Positions 9,640 through 22,336 of a stretch of 64,000 nucleotides of DNA are shown here, piece by piece. The notes under the pieces were generated by a model. It made no database searches. It was not told the DNA's origin and was given only the letters and a program-made list of their open reading frames with translations. Every line of letters starts with the position of its first letter. The stretch's first letter is position 1. The position numbers were made by a program, and so were the translations under genes. Source of the stretch: Escallonia rubra (taxonomy: Eukaryota; Streptophyta; Magnoliopsida; Escalloniales; Escalloniaceae); the NCBI GenBank assembly GCA_033065855.1, contig JAVXUO010000904.1, positions 1 to 64,000 on the forward strand. Direction: 5' to 3'.

Positions 9640-10800
9640 CTCTAAAGAGATTGGGTGGTAAGCCCTTCGTCATGGAATCAGCTAACATAACGGTCGTACT
9701 GATATGTTAAATAGACAATATGTGATTCTGGATTATATCTCTCACAAAGAGATACTTAATCAATAATCTTAAAGGTGTTTACACACCCTGCATAATCAGA
9801 ATCAAAATAACCAATAACCTCAAGGTTATCTGACTACCTATAAGTAAGCATGAAATCCTTGGTAACCTGTAAGTAGCGCATGACTTTCTTGGCTGCTTAC
9901 CAATTACCTATTCCTGGGTTCATTTGGTAACGTCCAAGCATGCCAACAACATACGCTATATCTGGACGAGTACAGACTTGAGCATACACGAGACTCCCTA
10001 CTGCTGATGCGTAGGGAATGCGCTCCATTTCTTCCTACTCCAGTTGGTTCCTAGGACATTGTAGCAAACTAAATTTGTCACCCTTAACAACAGGGGCAAC
10101 AATGGGAGCACAATTATGCATATTGAACCTTTTCATAACCTTATCAATATAGGCTCTTTGGGACAATCCCAATATCCCATGAGACCTATCTCGGTGAATC
10201 TCAATGCCTATAACATAAGAGGCCTCTTCAAAATCTTTCGTATCAAAATTCTTAGACAAAATGTTTTTGGTCTCATGCAACATATGCATATCACTACTAG
10301 CAAGTAAGATATCATCTACATACAAAACTATAATCATGAACTTATTGCAACTGATCTGTAGATACATACATTGGTTCACTTTATTTTCTTTAAAACCAAA
10401 TTTACTACTCATATCGTGGAACTTAAGTTACCATTGTCCAAAGGCTTGCTTTAAACCATATATAGATTTCTTCAACTGACATTTCATGCGTTCCTTGCCT
10501 TCAACCATAAACCCTTCTGGTTGCCTCATATAGACATTTTCATGCAAGTCACCATTAAGAAATGCAGTCTTTACATCCATTTGATGTAGCTCTAAATCAT
10601 AATGAGCCACTAAAGCCATGACTATTCGAAAGGAATCCTTTTTCGACACAGGAGAAAATGTTTCATTATAATCTATCCCATCCCTTTAAGTGAAGCCTTT
10701 AGCGACGAGTCTAGCCTTGTATCTTTCGACATTACCTTTAGGATCTAGCTTAGTTTTGTAGACCCATTTACAGCCTACAACTTTTGCCCCTTCAGGCAAG
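9640..10800 (-). pseudogene. Copia reverse transcriptase and RNase H (broken)
   Basis: Copies the element RNA into DNA. The RT pieces lie at 10428-10649 (HQMDVKTAFLNGDL, KKSIYGLKQA) and 10035-10412, the latter keeping the catalytic YVDDILLA box. They are separated by stops and frame changes. RNase H follows in poor shape below 10034 (VCTRPDIAY, GYFDSDYAG) and then loses similarity, so its end is deleted or decayed. A functional enzyme cannot be made. Confidence 0.85.
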
Positions 10801-10818
10801 TCAACAAGGTCCCAAACT

Positions 10819-12471
10819 TCATTTATTTTTCATTGATTCTAACTTATCTTTCATGGCCTCAAGCCATTGAGTTGAGTGATCACTCATAATAGCTTCTTTA
10901 AAGGATGTGGGATCATTTCCTATGCCTAGATTATAGTCAGCCTCATCTAGGTACACAATATAGTCATCAGAGATGGCTTCCCGTCTCTCTCTTCCTGACC
11001 TTCGAAGAGGTTGCTCATTAGCAGGAATTGGAGCAGGATCCGTAATAGGGGGCACGTCATTAGGTACTACCTCGGGTGCATCGTTATCCTCTCTATGAGG
11101 TAATGGCGCACCAACCTTTTGGATAACAGGAATAGAAACATGATCCTGAATTTCCTCAAGGTTTATTATTCTTGGTGTACAACTCCCACTATACTCAGCA
11201 TCTTCAAAAAATACTGCATGCCTAGTTTCAACAATTCTAGTGGTATGTGATGGACAGTAAAATCTGAAACCCTTAGACCTTTCAGGGTAACCTATAAAAT
11301 GACAACTTATGGTCTTGGGATCGAGTTTCTTAGTATGCGGATTGTAGACTTTTTCTTCAGCTAAACAGCCCCACACATGAAAATATTCTAAACGTGATTT
11401 CCTCTGTGTCCACAATTCAAAATGTGTTTTAGGCACAGACTTACTGGGAACCTTATTAAGAATATGCACAGTTGTTTTAAGTGCTTCAACCCACAAAAAT
11501 TCTGGTAGAGTGCTTTGGCATATCATACTTCGTACCATATCCATGAGGGTACAATTTTGCCATTCAGCTACACCATTCTGCTGGGGTGTACCTGGCATTG
11601 TATACTGAGCAACGATGCCACATTCTTCCAAATACAAGGCAAAAGGACTAGGGTTACGACCCGTTTCAGAGAATTTTTCATAATATTCTCCGCCTCTGTC
11701 AGATCTTACAACTTTAATCTTTAGGTCGAGTTGATTTTCAACTTCGGCTTTGTAAGTCTTAAACATGGCAAGTGAGTCAGATTTTTCATGAATGAAGTAA
11801 ACATATCCATAATGAGAATAGTCATCAATAAAGGTGATAAAATATCTATGACCACCAATACCCGGTGTAGGGAAAGGTCCACAAATGTCAGTGTGGATAA
11901 GCTTTAAAAGTCCCGTACTTCGAGTGGCACCACGTTTATTGCCTTTTACAAATTTTCCTTTAATACATTCAATACATGTGTCAAAATCTGATAAATCTAA
12001 AGAATGAAGAATTCTAATCTCAATGAGGCGTTCCATTCTGCCTCGTGATATGTGACCAAGACGTTCATGCCACAATTTAGCAGAATTTTCATTCTCTCTT
12101 TTTCTCTTACCACAAGTTTTAGCAACTACATCATTCACGTTCATTGTTTTCAAGGATTCAGTAAAAGAAGCATTCAAAAGTAATTTGTAGAGGTTTCCCT
12201 CCAACAAACCAGAACCAATAACTCTAGAGTAAAGGAAAAGAAAGAAGCCTTTATTCTCAAACTTAAACGAATATCCATAAGCGTCAAGTCTAGAAATAGA
12301 AATCAGGTTTCTAGTCATACTGGGAACATAAACAATATCAACTAAATCCAAATTGAAGCCACTCTCCAAAACTAAACGGAGAGTTCCTACAGCTTCAACT
12401 TGAGCTTTCTCTCCATTTCCTACTAGAACATTACGGTCCCCTTTGTTTAACTTCTTCACGGAAAGGAGTCC
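10819..12471 (-). pseudogene. Copia protease end and integrase
   Basis: Long open frame covering the GAG-pre-integrase zinc finger (HERLGH, then CIECIKGK) and the integrase core. Catalytic residues are visible as HTDICGPF, RSDRGGEYY and the later GTPQQNGVAEW (the D, D and E of DDE). A C-terminal region rich in Pro and acidic residues follows, leading into RT. A TAG at the upstream border (after ITNSL) separates it from gag-protease. It ends in a frame break before RT. Confidence 0.9.
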
Positions 12472-13433
12472 CTACAATGAATTAGTTATGTGCATAATTG
12501 CACATGTGTCAACCCACCATGTATTTAAAGGAGCATCAATTGTATAAGACTCATAACAAACGCAAATAGATAAATTACCTTTCTTTTCCAACCATTCTCT
12601 GAATTTATGACATTCTTTCCTCATATGTCCTTTATCCTTACAAAAGTGACACCTGGGACCAGAAGAACCCTTGGTACCAGAAGAGCTTGCCTTGTCAGTC
12701 TTGGTTACAGAAGCACTCTTATTCCCTTGCACATTACCTTTGCCAAATTTCTTTCCTTTTCCTTTAGATGGACCAGTTATGGCAACGTGAGCACTATCAG
12801 GTTGTTCAGACTTTAGCCTCTCTTCTTCTTGGACACACATGGAAATCAACTCGCTCATCTTCCACTTCTCCTTTTGCGTGTTATAGTTGATCTTAAAAGG
12901 ACCAAACTGCGCAGGAAGGGAAGTCATAATAAAGTGCACGAGAAAACCTTCAGAGATTTCCATGTCCAAACCTTTTAGTTGAGAAATCATATCTTTTATC
13001 TGCGAAATATGTTCACGAACACCATGGATCAACTATACTTGAGAGTAACCATTTTAGTGATAAGAATAGTAGTGTGTGCCTTGGAAGAACCCTGAAACTG
13101 TTCTTCAATATGAGCAAGGTACAACTTAGCATTATCCGAGTCAGGAATGGCTCCTCGAATAGCAGTCGTAATGGAGCCTTTCATAATCATTAGGGATATG
13201 CGGTTGGAACGCTCCCACTTTTCATAAGCCTTCTCTTGCTCAATAAAGCTTTCAGCTGTAAGGGTTGCAAGAGCATAAATCCGTAATGCATAATCTAAGT
13301 CCATAACTCCAAGGATTATGCTAATCTGCTCTTTCCATTTTCTAAAATTGGTGCCGCTCAATGATTCAATAGAGGAAAGATAGCCAGTAATTGCAGCAGG
13401 ACTATACGCTAAACAATAACAATAATCATACAC
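12472..13433 (-). pseudogene. Copia gag and start of protease
   Basis: Nucleocapsid precursor of the UBN2/gag-polypeptide type, from a start at 13433 (FRKWKEQISIIL early in the protein). A one-base deletion near 13030 shifts the frame. The second part has the CCHC zinc knuckle CHFCKDKGHMRKEC. The protease begins with WWVDTCA, where the family has D-S/T-G, so the catalytic Gly is Cys. Then comes the TAG near 12472. Confidence 0.9.
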
Positions 13434-14676
13434 GTTAGTACTGAAAATTCACATGATGAAAAATAGTTAGTTCATCATTTAACATAATAAAATAAATTGA
13501 GGGATAAACAATTTATTTGTATGAAAAAGGTAAATACACAAAACCTTTCTCAAAAGGAAAAATTAACATATCACTTATAACCTTCTGTTGGCCGGTTATT
13601 AACATACAAGTATTTTTTTCATCCTTAACAATTTAGAAATCATTAACAGCAACACGAGTACAAATTATATCACCATTGGGCATAAAATAATTTGACCCGT
13701 GCAACTCATTATTTCCTTTCTTTTCGCTTAAAAATTAAAATATAATCTTCCGTTGGGCCGATTAATATTTTAACTTATAAGCGTAACGTGATGTGGTTTA
13801 TCATTATCTCAACTTATAAAAGACAATAAACTTCCGTTGGGCCGCTTACTGCCAAAATAAGTAAGAACCACTAATTATTTCAAGTTCATTATCATAGTCT
13901 AGACATGCCAAACAAAGCATAAAGTTTTGGCATGATCTCGTAATTTCAGACTAATTCTTGAAATTATAATAATATTGGCACATTTTATTCATTAGTATCC
14001 CAAAATAAACCAATATTAAAATACATATGTTATCAATAATAACATATCAATTAAACAATTTCAATAGGAATGTAGACTTAAGCGACTATGTAAATTTTAT
14101 TTTACAAGGGCCAATTAAAAATACACAAGTCCTTTTGAAAATCCATTTTTAAAAAATGGCCAAATAGGCCGAATCATATAAGCTACAGGCCCAAATTTAA
14201 ATGACCAATAAGAATCCAATTACTGGCCTAAAGGCCTAGCCCGCAAACCATTTAATAGGCCCTTTACGGCCCAATTCTGCTTTGTGGACAGCTGCCCCTT
14301 AACAGGCCTTTCACGGCCCAATAAATTCGGCCCACCTAATAAAACCCTAGCCACAAGGGCCAATGGCTTCAGGCCACAAAACAGGCCCAATTCAAGTATA
14401 AATACAATTTCTGCTGGGCCAAAACATATCACCAACAGCGGGCCACCTGCCTCTGGGCTGGGCCATTTAACAGACCACAAGCCACCAAACTTACCTTTAT
14501 TGGCCGGCCCAATCTAGCTGACCCAATATTCTAGGAAAACCAACAGCCGCATGGCCGAACAACAGGCATACAGCCGGCCGTTTCTTCCTTCCTTTTGTTT
14601 AACGTTAGCATTTAACGTAAAAAATTTCAAGAACCCACAAAAAAAAATTCTATGTTCATGCAATTGATTAACGTGG
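13434..14676 (-). other. Copia leader region, no gene
   Basis: About 1.2 kb between the LTR and gag. It is AT-rich near gag, with a repeated CTTCCGTTGGGCCG motif around 13590-13850. From about 14150 to 14580 it turns into a GGCCCAA / TTGGGCC-dense block. Open frames here (14220-14480 both strands) follow that repetition and are not genes. Confidence 0.6.
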
Positions 14677-14689
14677 CTCTGATACTACA
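14677..14689 (-). promoter_or_regulatory. Copia primer-binding site
   Basis: On the minus strand, just after the 5' LTR, the sequence reads GTAGTATCAGAGCC. Its TATCAGAGCC part matches the plant initiator-Met tRNA primer-binding site, which primes minus-strand DNA synthesis. Confidence 0.85.
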
Positions 14690-15247
14690 TGTTAGATTTA
14701 TTTCATTCATCTTGACCCCATAATCAAGATCATTAGAATCTTACAATAACATAAACATAAGAACAATAGGGTTACGAACTCACCGGAATTGAAAGAAGCC
14801 ATAGATTACCAAGATATTTATTCCGATGATGAAAGAACGCCAAGATGCGGAAGCGAACACGTACCCTTTGGTATTGGTCTTCACTACTCTTCTCTATTCT
14901 TGATGATGGAATATAGTGGTGTATTTTTTCTTTAGTCTAGGAGGCAAAGAGTGGCCAAAACATAATAATACTCTAGCCTCCAAGAAGAAGATATATTTAT
15001 ATAGAGAGAGTAGTGAGATCAACCCTAAAACCCGCCAAATCTCAACAATCCATCAAACTTAAGAGATTAAGGTCTATAAGCCTTTTATACACTTATAAAT
15101 TATTAGTGTATTGGATGCTAATTAAATTAAATAGACCCATAATGTTATTTAGCCAATTTAATAAAATAATGTCCAAGTCAAATAAATAGTCAACCATAGT
15201 ATGACCCGTTAGGCTACCTAATTGGATTGGACCGATCAAATCCAATA
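14690..15247 (-). repeat. Copia 5' LTR
   Basis: Begins TGTTAGATTT; ends AATCCAATA, the last CA having become TA. 558 bases. Promoter and leader side of the element when read on the minus strand. Confidence 0.93.
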
Positions 15248-16189
15248 GTTAGTACTGTTCTTTTGCCCAAGTCCTTAATTATTTGCTGGATTAAACTTCA
15301 AAGTCTTGGGTTGAGAAATCTCATCATGTCACCATGGCAACATGCTACCATAGCTTGGCACACTAGTGAGTGTTAAAAAGAGGACAATGGTGCAAATGGT
15401 CCATGCTTCTAATGATCTGGCCAATGTCTAAAACCATGTAACATTTACTCAAACCAACATTAGTCTATCACCTCCAATAACAGGATGGTGATGTTAATTC
15501 CTGACTGCAAGCTAGCAGGGGCAAACTTATACGGCCTCTGCATTAGATAATCTCCTAAATCTGTAATGGGAGAAGAAATCTTTTTTACTTGTACTTTGTG
15601 AAATAAAAATAGATTGTTAGCGCGTTCTTTTTGTGTTTATTGAGACACATTATTCCTAATTTTTGCCCCTATTGCTCGCCTTTTGAAATTTACTAAATCA
15701 TAAGGGACGCCATGACTTCTAAAGAGGTTGTAGCTTCATGCAAAGGAGAGACTATTTGGGTTGATACACACAGAAGTCATTGCAGCATTTGACCTTATTT
15801 TCGCTTGAGAGATGAGCTTCCTCGTAACATCTCGGAAGCTCAAGTGTACCTGGTGTTGCCATGGCTTTGTAATGAATGCATATCCCTTGACCATTAGCAC
15901 AAGAAAGGTCTCCCTTCAATCCCTTCTTACACGAACAGATGGGTCCCTACATTCATATGAACCGCTATCTTCACATTGATTTCTAACTTGTAATTTGGTA
16001 AACACGTCTTTGGTCTTTGCTAATGAATGCATATGCCTTGACCATTAGCACGATTCAATCGACTCTTACACACACAGATAGGTCCATGCATTCATATGGA
16101 AAGCAATGTTCACATTGATTTCTAACTTATAATTTGGGAAACACCTCTTTTGTCTTGGCTTAGAATTTGCTAGGAATGTTAATGTTGGC
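15248..16189. other. LRR-cluster upstream flank, internally repeated
   Basis: No intact gene. The start (TTCTTTTGCCCAAGTCCTTA) matches 37605-37650 upstream of copy 2. About 15850-15990 and 16020-16150 are two copies of one segment (GAATGCATATGCCTTGACCA, ACATTGATTTCTAACTT), and a third lies upstream of copy 3 at 53845-54000. On the minus strand the segment holds a Cys-rich frame (GPICSCKKGLKGDLSCANGQ) interrupted by frame changes. It could be a decayed EGF-like exon; I do not assign it. Confidence 0.5.
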
Positions 16190-16287
16190 AATTGTCCAGT
16201 ATGTCCGGTAAATCTGTTATTTGCAAGAAAGATATTTTCAAGGTTAGGCAACTCATCCACAAATTTTGGTGAAGACTTGACTTGCAT
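16190..16287 (-). pseudogene. LRR relic
   Basis: Short minus-strand stretch reading VDELPNLENIFLANNRFTG, matching the DELPNLE..LLANNSFTGTIP repeat of copies 1-3. It is joined to unrelated sequence on both sides. Remains of a further deleted LRR copy. Confidence 0.75.
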
Positions 16288-18172
16288 AGACTCGACTCAT
16301 TGTAGACTTCCATCATAAGCCACATAGTTTGGTGAAGACTTCACTACCGCATAGGCTTGTGAAAGTCTTGTACCTCTAGTCGCTTCAAGACAAAGAAAAG
16401 CTCATAATTTCGAACCTTGGTTTGTTTTTTCTACTTTAACGTACTCGTTGCAGTCTTTAGGGTCCCTGCTATTAGGAAACAGGCAGCCAGAAACTTTTTC
16501 CATGAGGATCTGCGTGTAAATTCAGTTAAACCGTTGAAAAGCAAGAAGGTTTTCAATTTACAAATGCTGGCACTGTTGCCGCTGCTGCCAAGGTGTCCAT
16601 ACGGTCAATATGTAACAGTTTCTTTCTTGAAACGCTCACGCACGCGCACATGTGTGAAGATATAAGTTTTGTAAGGTGCGTGGGCTTGATAGATCATGAC
16701 ATGATCACGTGTGAACAGTGACGGAGCCGGAAGTTTTGGACGGAGTGGGCACCTAATCGATCAAAAGAAAATATATAGTATATACTAAGCCTAACTACCA
16801 TGATAATGTATTGAAATCAACAAACAGTTAACTCAAAATGAACATATCTCGAAATAGCACAATTGAAATCACATATTGGCTCATGTAAATTTGTGGGTGG
16901 GGTGTGCAAATTTAATTACACATTATTTTTTTTATATAAAACATGTGCTTTACTGGATCAAAATAGACTCTCCAAATTTTGTGTCGCACCTTTTCTCGAA
17001 CAAATGGTGTGCAAGTATAAAAACAAGGAAACTCGGCGACAATCTTTATTAATAACTTGTTAAATCATTCAAATTTATTACATATGAGCCAACACCTAAC
17101 AAGACACTTGAATGAGAACACAAATCAATTTCTACTTCTCAGTGAAACACAATTTGATCAAAATGATAAAAGTGTATATCTAAATAAAGAACCCACAAGC
17201 TACAATTTTTCAATTAATCTGCAATGCTACAGTCTACTATGAACTAACAAAAATGTAAATGCAATAGGCTATTAAGAACTAACAAAAATCCAAAACTTTT
17301 GTCAAGACAAAAGAGGCTGATATAACTCCAAAAACCAACATACGGATTCAGGTAAATGCAAGATTGGAAGATCACAATGGAACTTATGCAACCAAAAATG
17401 GAACAATACATATGTAATCCAAGAGAAATCCTCGTCACGATTTCATTCAAAGCTGAAAAAGGAAAAGGACGGTGAACCAAAGAAACAGGGAGATCATTTA
17501 GATTTGGAGTCACTCAATGAGAGAAGATGACATCGTGAGATGACATGACTAGCTTAGGTGTCAACGCGGGTGATAATTGTAAGCTATGGCTCACTGCTAG
17601 GGACAAGTCGGGTGGCTACACTAGGATGAAGTATTAGCAGTAACCCTGATTTTATCAGTTATGTGGATCAAAACAAAATTTGGAGGAGATGCTTGTTGTG
17701 TGGAACTGTAAGCGCCAAATTATGCAGTGATCAGATATGTGAGGGTGTGAGGGCCTGGTGACATTAGGACAGCCCCATTGAGGAGTCAGGGTGAAACACA
17801 GGGGAGACCTATGTTTTCCATAATACCGCCATGGTCCATGGATCAACAAGAACAGAAGGGAGCTTGAAGCTTGGAGTTTCAATCGCCTTTTCTTCCATCA
17901 ATCACAACACAAGCCTCTCCCTGTCTCTCTTCGTATTGATCATTGTTTCAAAGTGCTTTAGTCCATGCATGGGAAGATCTTTAGGGGGTTGATTTCATCT
18001 TCAGAAGCTTACAAGTTTCTCTCCCGGAATCCATTAGCTGCTTAAAGAATTTTATATGTGAAGCCCTGATGTACTGTTGTATGTTGTTCTCTGAATTCAG
18101 TAGTAATCTTCTGACACATATGGCATCTCATCAGTTCAAGTACAAAAGTCATTGGAAGAACTATCAATGAAA
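16288..18172. other. Non-coding stretch between LRR relic and kinase exon
   Basis: 16290-16400 again resembles LRR upstream flank (GTGAAAGTCTTGTACCTCT). From 16714 there is a GTGACGGAGCCGGAAG string that looks like a transposon end, but no partner end is found. From 17530 to 18170 lies the sequence downstream of the truncated kinase exon; it contains no kinase C-lobe. No supported gene. Confidence 0.45.
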
Positions 18173-20046
18173 TTACAGGGTATTCAAGAAGTTTTTTCTA
18201 CTTTTATTTGTGTCCAGATTCCTTCCATATGTTGTCACATGAGCATCAATCATAATGTCCAACCTTTGCGTTATATCTAGGACACAACTGTGAGAATGCA
18301 ACCATTTCTCTAAGCTCCCGTTGGGCATATATTCAAGTATTAAGGTTTTGAACTCAGGGTTGGAGCAACTTGTGATGATTTTGAGAAGATTTCTATGGCG
18401 AACATTGCGGATTATGTCACATTCTATGTGAAAACTTTTAAGGGCTTTCTCTTTTTGCAATTTGAATACCTTTATGGCCAAGACCATCCCGTCAGAAAGT
18501 ATCCCTTTGTATACTGATCCAAAACTTCCATTACCAAGTAAATTGCTTTCCTCAAACCCTTTAGTTGCTTCTTGAATTTCTTGGTGACTGATTCTACGAT
18601 GTTCAGCCACTGGCTGTAGATCAATTTCTACGGTACGTCTCTTGCTCTTTCGGCATCTTATCCACAAAAGTACAGACATCAAGACAAGCACAACCAATGA
18701 AATTGCAGATGAAACAGATATAATCACCACCTTTCGAAGCGTCTTCAATCGATCAGCAGAATTGGTTTTGCATGGACGAACACCAAATTGAGTTGCACCA
18801 CATAGAGCTTCGTTTGGAAGGAAAGATTGGCTTGTAAAGTTTCCGAATGGCCCCCCATTTGGGATTTCTCCATGTAATTTATTGTAGGACACATTGAAGT
18901 ATCTTAGATAAAAGAGCTTGTCTAAAGACTTCGGAATTACGCCTGAGAGGTTGTTTTGAGACAAGTCCAATTTTTCCAAGCTCACTAAATATTGAAATGT
19001 CTCTGGAATAGTCCCCATGAACTCATTATGTTCCAAATAAAGATTGACCAAATTCTGCATATCTCCAATGCCGCCAGGGATATCGCCAGAGAAATTATTG
19101 TACGCTAGATCTAATTTTGTAAGAACCTTCAGATTTCCGATATCAGAAGGTAGATTCCCATGGAAAAAATTTAAGTATGCCCGAAACAGCAATAGATCCT
19201 TAAGGTTTCCAAGGCTTGCTGGTATCGTAGAAGTTAATTTGTTGGAACTTAGATCAAGTTGCCTTAGAGAAGTAATGTTCCCTAAGCATGCTGGCACCAA
19301 ACCAAAAAGTTGGTTGTAAGACAAGTATAAGCCACTTAATTCACGGAGTTGACAAAGGTCATCGGGAATTAATCCTCGTAGCTTATTATCACCAACATCT
19401 ATCCCTTGAAGCTTCTGCAGCCTATTGATGGTACTTGGAATAGATCCACTCAAGTCGTTCCCGAAGAGATTTAACGTAATCAAACCACTCAAGTTACCAA
19501 TCCCATCAGGAATGGTTCCCCTAATTCCACATCTCTGTGCATAAATCTCTTGGAGAGAAGCGGATAAATTTCCAATAGAAACCGGGAGGGTGCCAGTAAT
19601 ATGATTTTCTGACATCGCCAACACTCTTAATTTTGTGCACTTTGTTAAGGAATTGATGAAGCTTAATTCTGGAGATGATGGTTCACTGATGAAATTATTC
19701 CATCCCAGTCTAAGTTCCTTCAGGAGTCCCAAATTACCAAGTGAGTTAGGAACTATACCACTGAAATTGTTTTTGGTTAGGTCTAGGCTAATGAGTTTTG
19801 AAGCATTTGAAATTGACTCGGGTATTCCAGTGAAGCTATTGTATGCAAGATAAATCAATTCAAGATTGGCTAGTTGATGGCTCGTATATAACGGCAATGT
19901 TCCTGAAAGTTGATTGTATGCAAGTCCTACTCTTTGGAGTGTAGATGTATTGAAGATCATTGCTGGAATAGTACCTCTTAAACTATTTCCTCCTAAATCT
20001 ATTGCCACTAAATTAGAGAGGTCACCAATCTCTTCTGGTATTGTGC
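18173..20046 (-). pseudogene. LRR receptor kinase, exon 3: LRRs, TM, truncated kinase
   Basis: Largest host coding piece. It begins after a GCAG acceptor at 20047, so the first Met (20008) is internal. Counting from that Met: about 15 LRRs to residue 385; a C-terminal cap (NEALCG, then RPCK); a membrane segment at about 424-448 followed by RCRKSKRR; and a kinase domain with P-loop GNGSFGSVYKG near 490, catalytic Lys in LAIKVF near 508, and EYMPNGSLEKWLH. At IMIDAH (about residue 588) family similarity stops, and 23 unrelated residues lead to a stop at 18173. The HRD catalytic loop, DFG and activation segment are absent, so it cannot be an active kinase. No upstream exon is adjacent. It is either a 3' fragment or the third exon of copy 2, whose exon 2 ends in the matching phase. 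Confidence 0.9.
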
Positions 20047-20086
20047 CTGCAAAAAGATAAGATGCACAAGCGTAAAGTTAGCTTAA

Positions 20087-20565
20087 GAGTCTGTTTAGAT
20101 GAAAGATTTCAAAGTACCTTATATTTCAAAATCACTTTATTTTAAAATTCGTTGATTTACAAGTTTATGAAATTGTAAATTCGGAGTTTGGCAATTTCGT
20201 AAAAGTAAGTATTATATATTTGGATTTACGTCTAAAAAAATTGAATATTTTGATAAGTATATATACAAACTAATGAGAGAAAGTCTCCATTTTTTATAGA
20301 AGAAGTTAGCTAAAATTATGCAGACAAAAAAGTGTCACTTTCTCCTAAAACGCATCTGCTTTTATGGAAGTGAATTGACAAAAAACTAGTCCGGACTAGT
20401 TATTTCCGGAGCGAATTTTAACACACCAAATCTGTTTTTCAAATCTCTTCTAAAATTTGGTAAATTCATCTTATCACAATCCAAACAAGGAATTTTGTGC
20501 AATGTATTTTCAAATCCTCTACAAAAGTGAAATCTTTAGTTCAATTACCTCATCCAAACATACTC
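20087..20565. mobile_element. MITE with GAGTxTGTTTxGATGA ends (copy 1)
   Basis: Left end GAGTCTGTTTAGATGA; right end, complemented, GAGTATGTTTGGATGA. The interior shares ATTTCAAAAT/ACTAGTC segments with the element at 22337-22785. It lies directly upstream of exon 3. The TSD is unclear, so I do not assign a superfamily. Confidence 0.8.
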
Positions 20566-20573
20566 TATCGTTC

Positions 20574-21018
20574 AACAACTTGATCAATTACCTCCAAACC
20601 CGCCAGATGTCGGACATTGAAGATATTTCCGATCAGGTGACACCAATTTTATATGATACATGTTATACTATAGCTGATCTTCATTACTGCAGCATTGACA
20701 GTACAGCCTTGCATCTAAAAGAGGCCAGATCTTTAGCAGCTTTTGCGTGTTATGCCCGGATATCCGTATATCAGGACTGGGTGCATGAGATTTTGCTGCA
20801 ATAAGATCTCTCTATCGACTTCATCCTTTTTTGATTTCCCTTTGGTGCAAGACCTTATTATTTGGTGTCACTTGTATTATTTTATTTCTGCTTTGTCTGT
20901 ATCTCTTGACGCTTGCGTCATGACTTTACTTTCCTTTGTCGGTTTGTTTAGCACTGTAACCAACCTTTATCTATGCAATTCTCTGATTTATCAAAAAAAA
21001 AAAACAACTTGACCAATT
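20574..21018 (+). mobile_element. Retroposed fragment with poly-A tail
   Basis: A segment ending in a run of 12 A (20993-21004) is flanked by 16-bp direct repeats (AACAACTTGATCAATT at 20574-20589, one mismatch in the copy at 21003-21018). Long TSDs plus a poly-A tail mean target-primed reverse transcription by a LINE enzyme. The body is about 400 bases, so it is a 5'-truncated LINE or a partial retrocopy of a cellular mRNA. A frame from MSDIEDISDQ to EILLQ stop is present, but I do not recognise it. Confidence 0.8.
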
Positions 21019-22336
21019 GCAATACTTGTAGGGATGAAAGGTGAGGACATGTAGGTAAAACCAAGCCTAACGATATCCACCAGACAAATCAATATCAGTA
21101 TATATAGAAATAAAAGACTAGTTTGTCTCTAGTTTTTACTCTCGCCAATTTGTTGAAGTCCTATTTTTACGTATTCTATATAATTTTCTTATTTAATTAT
21201 TCTAGATAAATTGTATTATAACCTATTATTCTCACTAAAAATAATTGCAATAATTATTATGTTTTCTACATCATAATATTGGCCAGCTAAGGAAATTAAA
21301 TGCATTGTACTAAGATAACATTTGACTAATTGCACTAGATTTTATCCACAGATACTTTTTTTTTCCTCTAACAAAGTGCCCCAACAAGTTGGACACACAA
21401 GAATACACCATTTTTTAAAGGTGCAATAGTAATGGAGCGATTTTTTTTTCCACCATTATTTTGTTGATGAAATCATTTTAGTCACATTTGCTCACTTATG
21501 TGATACAAATGTCAAAATAGGATACCAAATGATAATTGCCTTTAATATTAATAACAATAGTTAAACAAAGATATAAGGTCGCATCATTATGTATTTGCAT
21601 AAGAGAGTACGCATATGGCTATTCGTATAACTTCAAGTTTCATCTCAACAGTGCTAACATACTAAGAACGAAAATCCCAACAACCACCTTTGGGGATAAG
21701 AGCTTCACCCTTGCTTTTAGACTTCCTTTTTGCCAACACTTATCTTTCTTTACCCGAGACTAACTTCATCAGTACCAACTAATAAACTTTGCATCTATAA
21801 GAAATTATTCATAATATATTACGTCAAAATTCGTTATTTGTTTTCCTATTGATCACGCGTATATATTCCATTTAAAAATAATTTATGATACAATAATTGG
21901 CTGTTTCAGCCGTACCCATGGCCATGAATTTGTCTCGAATATCATATACTAATTTATTTTAGCACTAATACCTTTTATCACAATCAGTGGAATGAGCAAA
22001 CCTTAATTAACAATCATTCATCGAAGTCACCTATTTCTGAAATTGATTGTTGAACTTTTACAATTTCTTTTTCCTTTTCTTACCTTCTTAAGAAATATTC
22101 GCCATGCTGAAATTTTGTGTTTAGGTTTCCTGCTTAGCTCCTTTGGAGTTGAAACAACACCCACCGTTAATCAATGATCTCAACGGCAACATACAAAATC
22201 AACTTCGAGTACTGTTTTTTGGGTTCTAAGATAATAACTAAGCGTCGTTAGCTTCAATTTCTAGCCATCGACGTTGCGGGAAACTATTTTACTTGTATTT
22301 TTACCTTTTTGGAACCTTGACTCAAAACAGAACTGA
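21019..22336. other. AT-rich intergenic or intronic sequence
   Basis: No gene, RNA or clear element. Possibly part of an expanded LRR intron. Confidence 0.4.

Larger units (their letters stand above)
7471..15247 (-). mobile_element. Ty1/copia LTR retrotransposon (degenerate, full length)
   Basis: 7.8-kb element on the minus strand with LTRs at 7471-8023 and 14690-15247 and a 5-bp TSD GTTAG (7466-7470 and 15248-15252). Reading leftward: primer-binding site, long leader, gag, protease, integrase, reverse transcriptase and RNase H, then a polypurine tract (CAAGTGGGAGAA) beside the left LTR. Gag and pol are broken. By eye the LTRs differ at roughly 5 % of sites. A hAT element is nested at 8294-9458. 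The insertion lies in the upstream flank of LRR copy 1. Confidence 0.95.

Noticed and set aside
14220..14517. Overlapping frames in the copia leader
   Set aside because: Driven by dense GGCCCAA motifs; opposite strands are equally open.
16714..17520. Possible transposon beginning GTGACGGAGCCGG
   Set aside because: No matching inverted end or TSD found, so limits and type cannot be supported.
20457..20804. 115-codon plus-strand frame
   Set aside because: It starts in a MITE, crosses a TSD and ends in the retroposed fragment, so the full frame is accidental.
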